64,000 bases of DNA from Pseudomonadales bacterium (lineage in GTDB: Bacteria; Pseudomonadota; Gammaproteobacteria; Pseudomonadales; Porticoccaceae): contig JACKOF010000001.1 in assembly GCA_024234435.1 (NCBI GenBank), positions 1,860,001-1,924,000 on the forward strand, given 5' to 3'. The notes beneath the pieces were generated by a model. The model did not search any database, had not been told where the DNA came from, and saw nothing but the letters and a program-made list of their open reading frames with translations. Below, piece by piece: positions 61,991 to 64,000 of this stretch. A program made the position numbers and the translations under genes. The stretch's first letter is position 1; the number at the start of each line of letters is the position of its first letter.

Positions 61991-62923
61991 ATGACAGAGC
62001 TTACTACCGAATACATGGCAGAGAATATCGAGCGCCTGATCTCCAATCCGGATATTCCCAAGTGGAACCAGAGCTTTTATTTCAATTTTTATGATCGTCA
62101 CCAGAAAACAGGCGGGTTTTTCCGCATAGGCATTCTTGAAAATGTGGGTGAAGTGAATTGTTTTGCAATCTTCTTCCGCGACGGCAAACCGTTGTTTACC
62201 CGCCTGAATATGAACCTGCCTTACACCAATGATCGGCTGGATCCGGGGATAACCGTTGCGGGTATCACCATGAAAGCGATCAAGTCGCAGCAAACGGCGG
62301 TGGTAAAAGTGGAAGCCGAAGACTTTTTTGCCGAGCTGGAATGGGATCTTATTCACCCCATGGGTGACAGTATCGCACTGAGTAATCTGGCGGATGATGA
62401 TGCCATTGCCCGGGAGTTATGCTACGTGCACCCGGAAGGTTTCTGCCATGTCACCGGTGACATCAAGCTGAGGACGGGGGAAACCATTACGATTAATGAC
62501 AAAGGGTTTCGTGACCTGAGTGTAGGCCCCCGCAACTGGACTGGCTTGCTTCACTACCGCCTGGCCTGGCCCATTTTTGATAATGGTATGGCCTGCGTCG
62601 CAGTTCACGGCATCACTACCGGAGGCGACAGTTACCAGAAGATTCTGCACGACGGTGAACGCTGGCTGGCGATTGATAAGGTGGAAGAGAAAATCACCTT
62701 TGAAGATGACGATATAGGCTTCAAACATGTTTACTGGAAGCTGACGGATGAGACTGGTCGTGTTTGGGAGTTCACGGGTAAGCCTCTGTTCCGCTGGCAG
62801 TTCCCCTATGACTCCTTTATGTTTGTCGAACAGATGATGGAATACACACTGTCGGATGGCACCAAGGGGTATGGCATGGGCGAAGGCGGTTTCAGCTTTC
62901 CATGGCAGGGTAACGGTAATTGA
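61991..62923 (+). CDS. DUF7064/DUF7065-like (CrtC/AttH-like) protein, copy C
   Basis: 310 residues, 299 of them identical to copy A (6743-7675), with no insertion or deletion, while the DNA shows many synonymous differences. AGGAG precedes ATG 61991. Same beta-rich, signal-less sequence, so cytosolic. Placed after TonB receptor C and before an APH-fold phosphotransferase. Such strict protein conservation with drifted codons points to selection on a fixed function. What it binds or converts is not known. Confidence 0.7.
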   Translation: MTELTTEYMAENIERLISNPDIPKWNQSFYFNFYDRHQKTGGFFRIGILENVGEVNCFAIFFRDGKPLFTRLNMNLPYTNDRLDPGITVAGITMKAIKSQQTAVVKVEAEDFFAELEWDLIHPMGDSIALSNLADDDAIARELCYVHPEGFCHVTGDIKLRTGETITINDKGFRDLSVGPRNWTGLLHYRLAWPIFDNGMACVAVHGITTGGDSYQKILHDGERWLAIDKVEEKITFEDDDIGFKHVYWKLTDETGRVWEFTGKPLFRWQFPYDSFMFVEQMMEYTLSDGTKGYGMGEGGFSFPWQGNGN

Positions 62924-62945
62924 TGAATCAACCAGGTTAACCGAT

Positions 62946-64000
62946 ATGAACATAAAGCCAGCCAGTGTATCCGGCGAGACATTATCGATAGAGCCCAGAA
63001 TCGAGTACATTTATGAGCGCAAGCTGGTTCACCGCCAGCAGGGACCTTATTCTCCCAGAACCAATGAAGAAGTTGAAGCGGGACTTCTCCGCCTCTTCCA
63101 TGCCGAAGGCTTGAGTGATGTTGTGATCAGCAAACTGGCCCGCATGACGGGCGGTGCCTCAAAGGAGCAATTTGCCTTCACCCTCAGTCATCGCCAACAA
63201 CCAGAGCCACAGCGCTATGTTTTACGGATGGATCCACTGGAGGGCATTGTGGAAACCTGTCGCTTACGGGAAGCGGAATTGCTCAACGCGTTGCAAGGTG
63301 TTGTGCCGGTTCCGCCAGTGCTATCCGTTGATCCTGAAGGTGATTACCTCGGCCTGCCGGGTGTGATCACCCAGTTTGTGCCGGGTGTGACCAAGCCGAC
63401 GGACCAGGCGAGCCAGAGTGTGTCAGGTATCGGTTCCAGCTATGGTCGTTACGCTGAAATCATTGCACCGCAATTCCTGAATATTCTGGTGTCACTGCAC
63501 TCTAAAAATGACTGGGATAAAGCGTCATTACCCTCATTTTCAATACCCAAACCTAGCACTAAAGAAGCAGCTATGTACCAAGTCAACGCTTGGTCCAGAG
63601 TCTGGCGGGATGATTTTGTTGAGCCTGTGCCCATGATGACGTTGACTGAAAACTGGCTGCGGGAAAATGCACCGGTCTGCGAAGCCCCTTGTCTAGTTCA
63701 TTGCGATTATCGTTTGGGCAATTTTATGTTTGAAGAGCCCTCCGGCAAGATCACCACCATTCTGGATTGGGAGCTGGCCCACTTTGGCGACTTCCACGAA
63801 GACCTTGCCTGGATACTGCAAAAGCTGTTTGGCACATGGAGTGAGCAAGGCGATTTTCTGGTGTGCGGGTTAATGAAAAGAGACATGTTTATCGATCAGT
63901 ACCAACGTCTGTCAGGCCGTACGATCAACCCGGATACGTTGCGTTACTACGAAGTGCTCAATGCCTGGAAGTGCGCAGTGATGGACTACAGCAGTGCCAT
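62946..64000 (+). CDS. APH-fold phosphotransferase family protein (partial, 3' end outside window)
   Basis: At least 351 residues from ATG 62946; the frame is open at base 64000. Kinase-like motifs: GGASKEQFAFTL (glycine-rich loop position), YVLRMDP with no classical Lys context, HCDYRLGNFMF (catalytic loop HxDxxxxN) and TTILDWELAHFGDFHEDLAW (metal-binding Asp). It belongs to the aminoglycoside phosphotransferase/choline kinase superfamily, members of which are often encoded next to acyl-CoA dehydrogenases in hydrocarbon and steroid clusters. 22 bp after DUF copy C, so probably co-transcribed. It could phosphorylate a hydroxylated substrate; unproven. Confidence 0.85.
   Translation, partial: MNIKPASVSGETLSIEPRIEYIYERKLVHRQQGPYSPRTNEEVEAGLLRLFHAEGLSDVVISKLARMTGGASKEQFAFTLSHRQQPEPQRYVLRMDPLEGIVETCRLREAELLNALQGVVPVPPVLSVDPEGDYLGLPGVITQFVPGVTKPTDQASQSVSGIGSSYGRYAEIIAPQFLNILVSLHSKNDWDKASLPSFSIPKPSTKEAAMYQVNAWSRVWRDDFVEPVPMMTLTENWLRENAPVCEAPCLVHCDYRLGNFMFEEPSGKITTILDWELAHFGDFHEDLAWILQKLFGTWSEQGDFLVCGLMKRDMFIDQYQRLSGRTINPDTLRYYEVLNAWKCAVMDYSSA

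Noticed and set aside
1..64000. CRISPR array, tRNA, rRNA, prophage or IS element
   Set aside because: No regularly spaced long repeats, no tRNA/rRNA-like sequences, transposase or integrase genes were recognised.

Overview
The window looks like chromosomal DNA of a marine, aerobic, hydrocarbon-, terpenoid- or steroid-degrading gammaproteobacterium (Spongiibacteraceae/Cellvibrionales-like). This is inferred from gene content: four TonB-dependent receptors, CYP153, wax-ester synthase and many TetR/AraC regulators. No rRNA, tRNA or housekeeping marker is present to fix the taxonomy. No phage, IS element or CRISPR was seen.

Layout, left to right. (1) 1-4203: a CYP153-type hydroxylase operon (P450, [2Fe-2S] ferredoxin, GMC alcohol dehydrogenase cut by the window edge) with a divergent AraC regulator. 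(2) 4237-6541: a NorE/NorF-like membrane pair plus a six-helix membrane protein of unknown function, with no oxidase core genes, then a MarR-like regulator. (3) 6743-11048: a TonB receptor, a cytosolic lipocalin-like/DUF protein and a TetR regulator. (4) 11564-13485: an AveC-like membrane protein and a sulfite-oxidase-family molybdoprotein. (5) 24653-13574 (minus): a ten-gene operon for a Tat-exported type II DMSO-reductase-family enzyme of the ethylbenzene dehydrogenase / steroid C25 dehydrogenase kind (gamma, beta, alpha, chaperone), an atypical ferredoxin-reductase-like protein, two small paralogous proteins, a flavoprotein, and a MoxR AAA+/VWA pair. (6) 25239-31670: a second TonB receptor, an AlkK-like acyl-CoA ligase, a DUF-protein paralogue and TetR. 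(7) 32139-42798: wax-ester synthase/DGAT, a PECR-like SDR, enoyl-CoA hydratase, an isoquinoline-1-oxidoreductase-like molybdoenzyme with XdhC and MocA, AraC, an epoxide-hydrolase-like protein and a SnoaL-like protein. (8) 43225-45681: a fourth, divergent TonB receptor with an elaborate leader. (9) 58868-46226 (minus): indolepyruvate ferredoxin oxidoreductase, then an operon of ALDH, SDR, SnoaL-like, P450, Rieske ferredoxin, FAD-linked oxidase, GST, secreted EthD-like protein and MFS transporter. (10) 59483-64000: the third homologous TonB receptor, a near-identical copy of the DUF protein from section 3 in opposite orientation, and an APH-fold phosphotransferase cut by the window end.

Together the genes suggest uptake of several related hydrophobic molecules, oxygen-dependent (P450) and water-dependent (molybdenum) hydroxylation, oxidation through alcohol and aldehyde to acid, CoA activation and beta-oxidation-type steps. 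Three molybdoenzyme families (DMSO reductase, sulfite oxidase, xanthine oxidase) occur within 27 kb. The substrate cannot be deduced from sequence alone. The points most worth following are the rearranged molybdoenzyme operon with its extra genes, the oxidase-less NorE/NorF-like module, the inverted receptor-DUF cassette, and several short repeat arrays that look regulatory.
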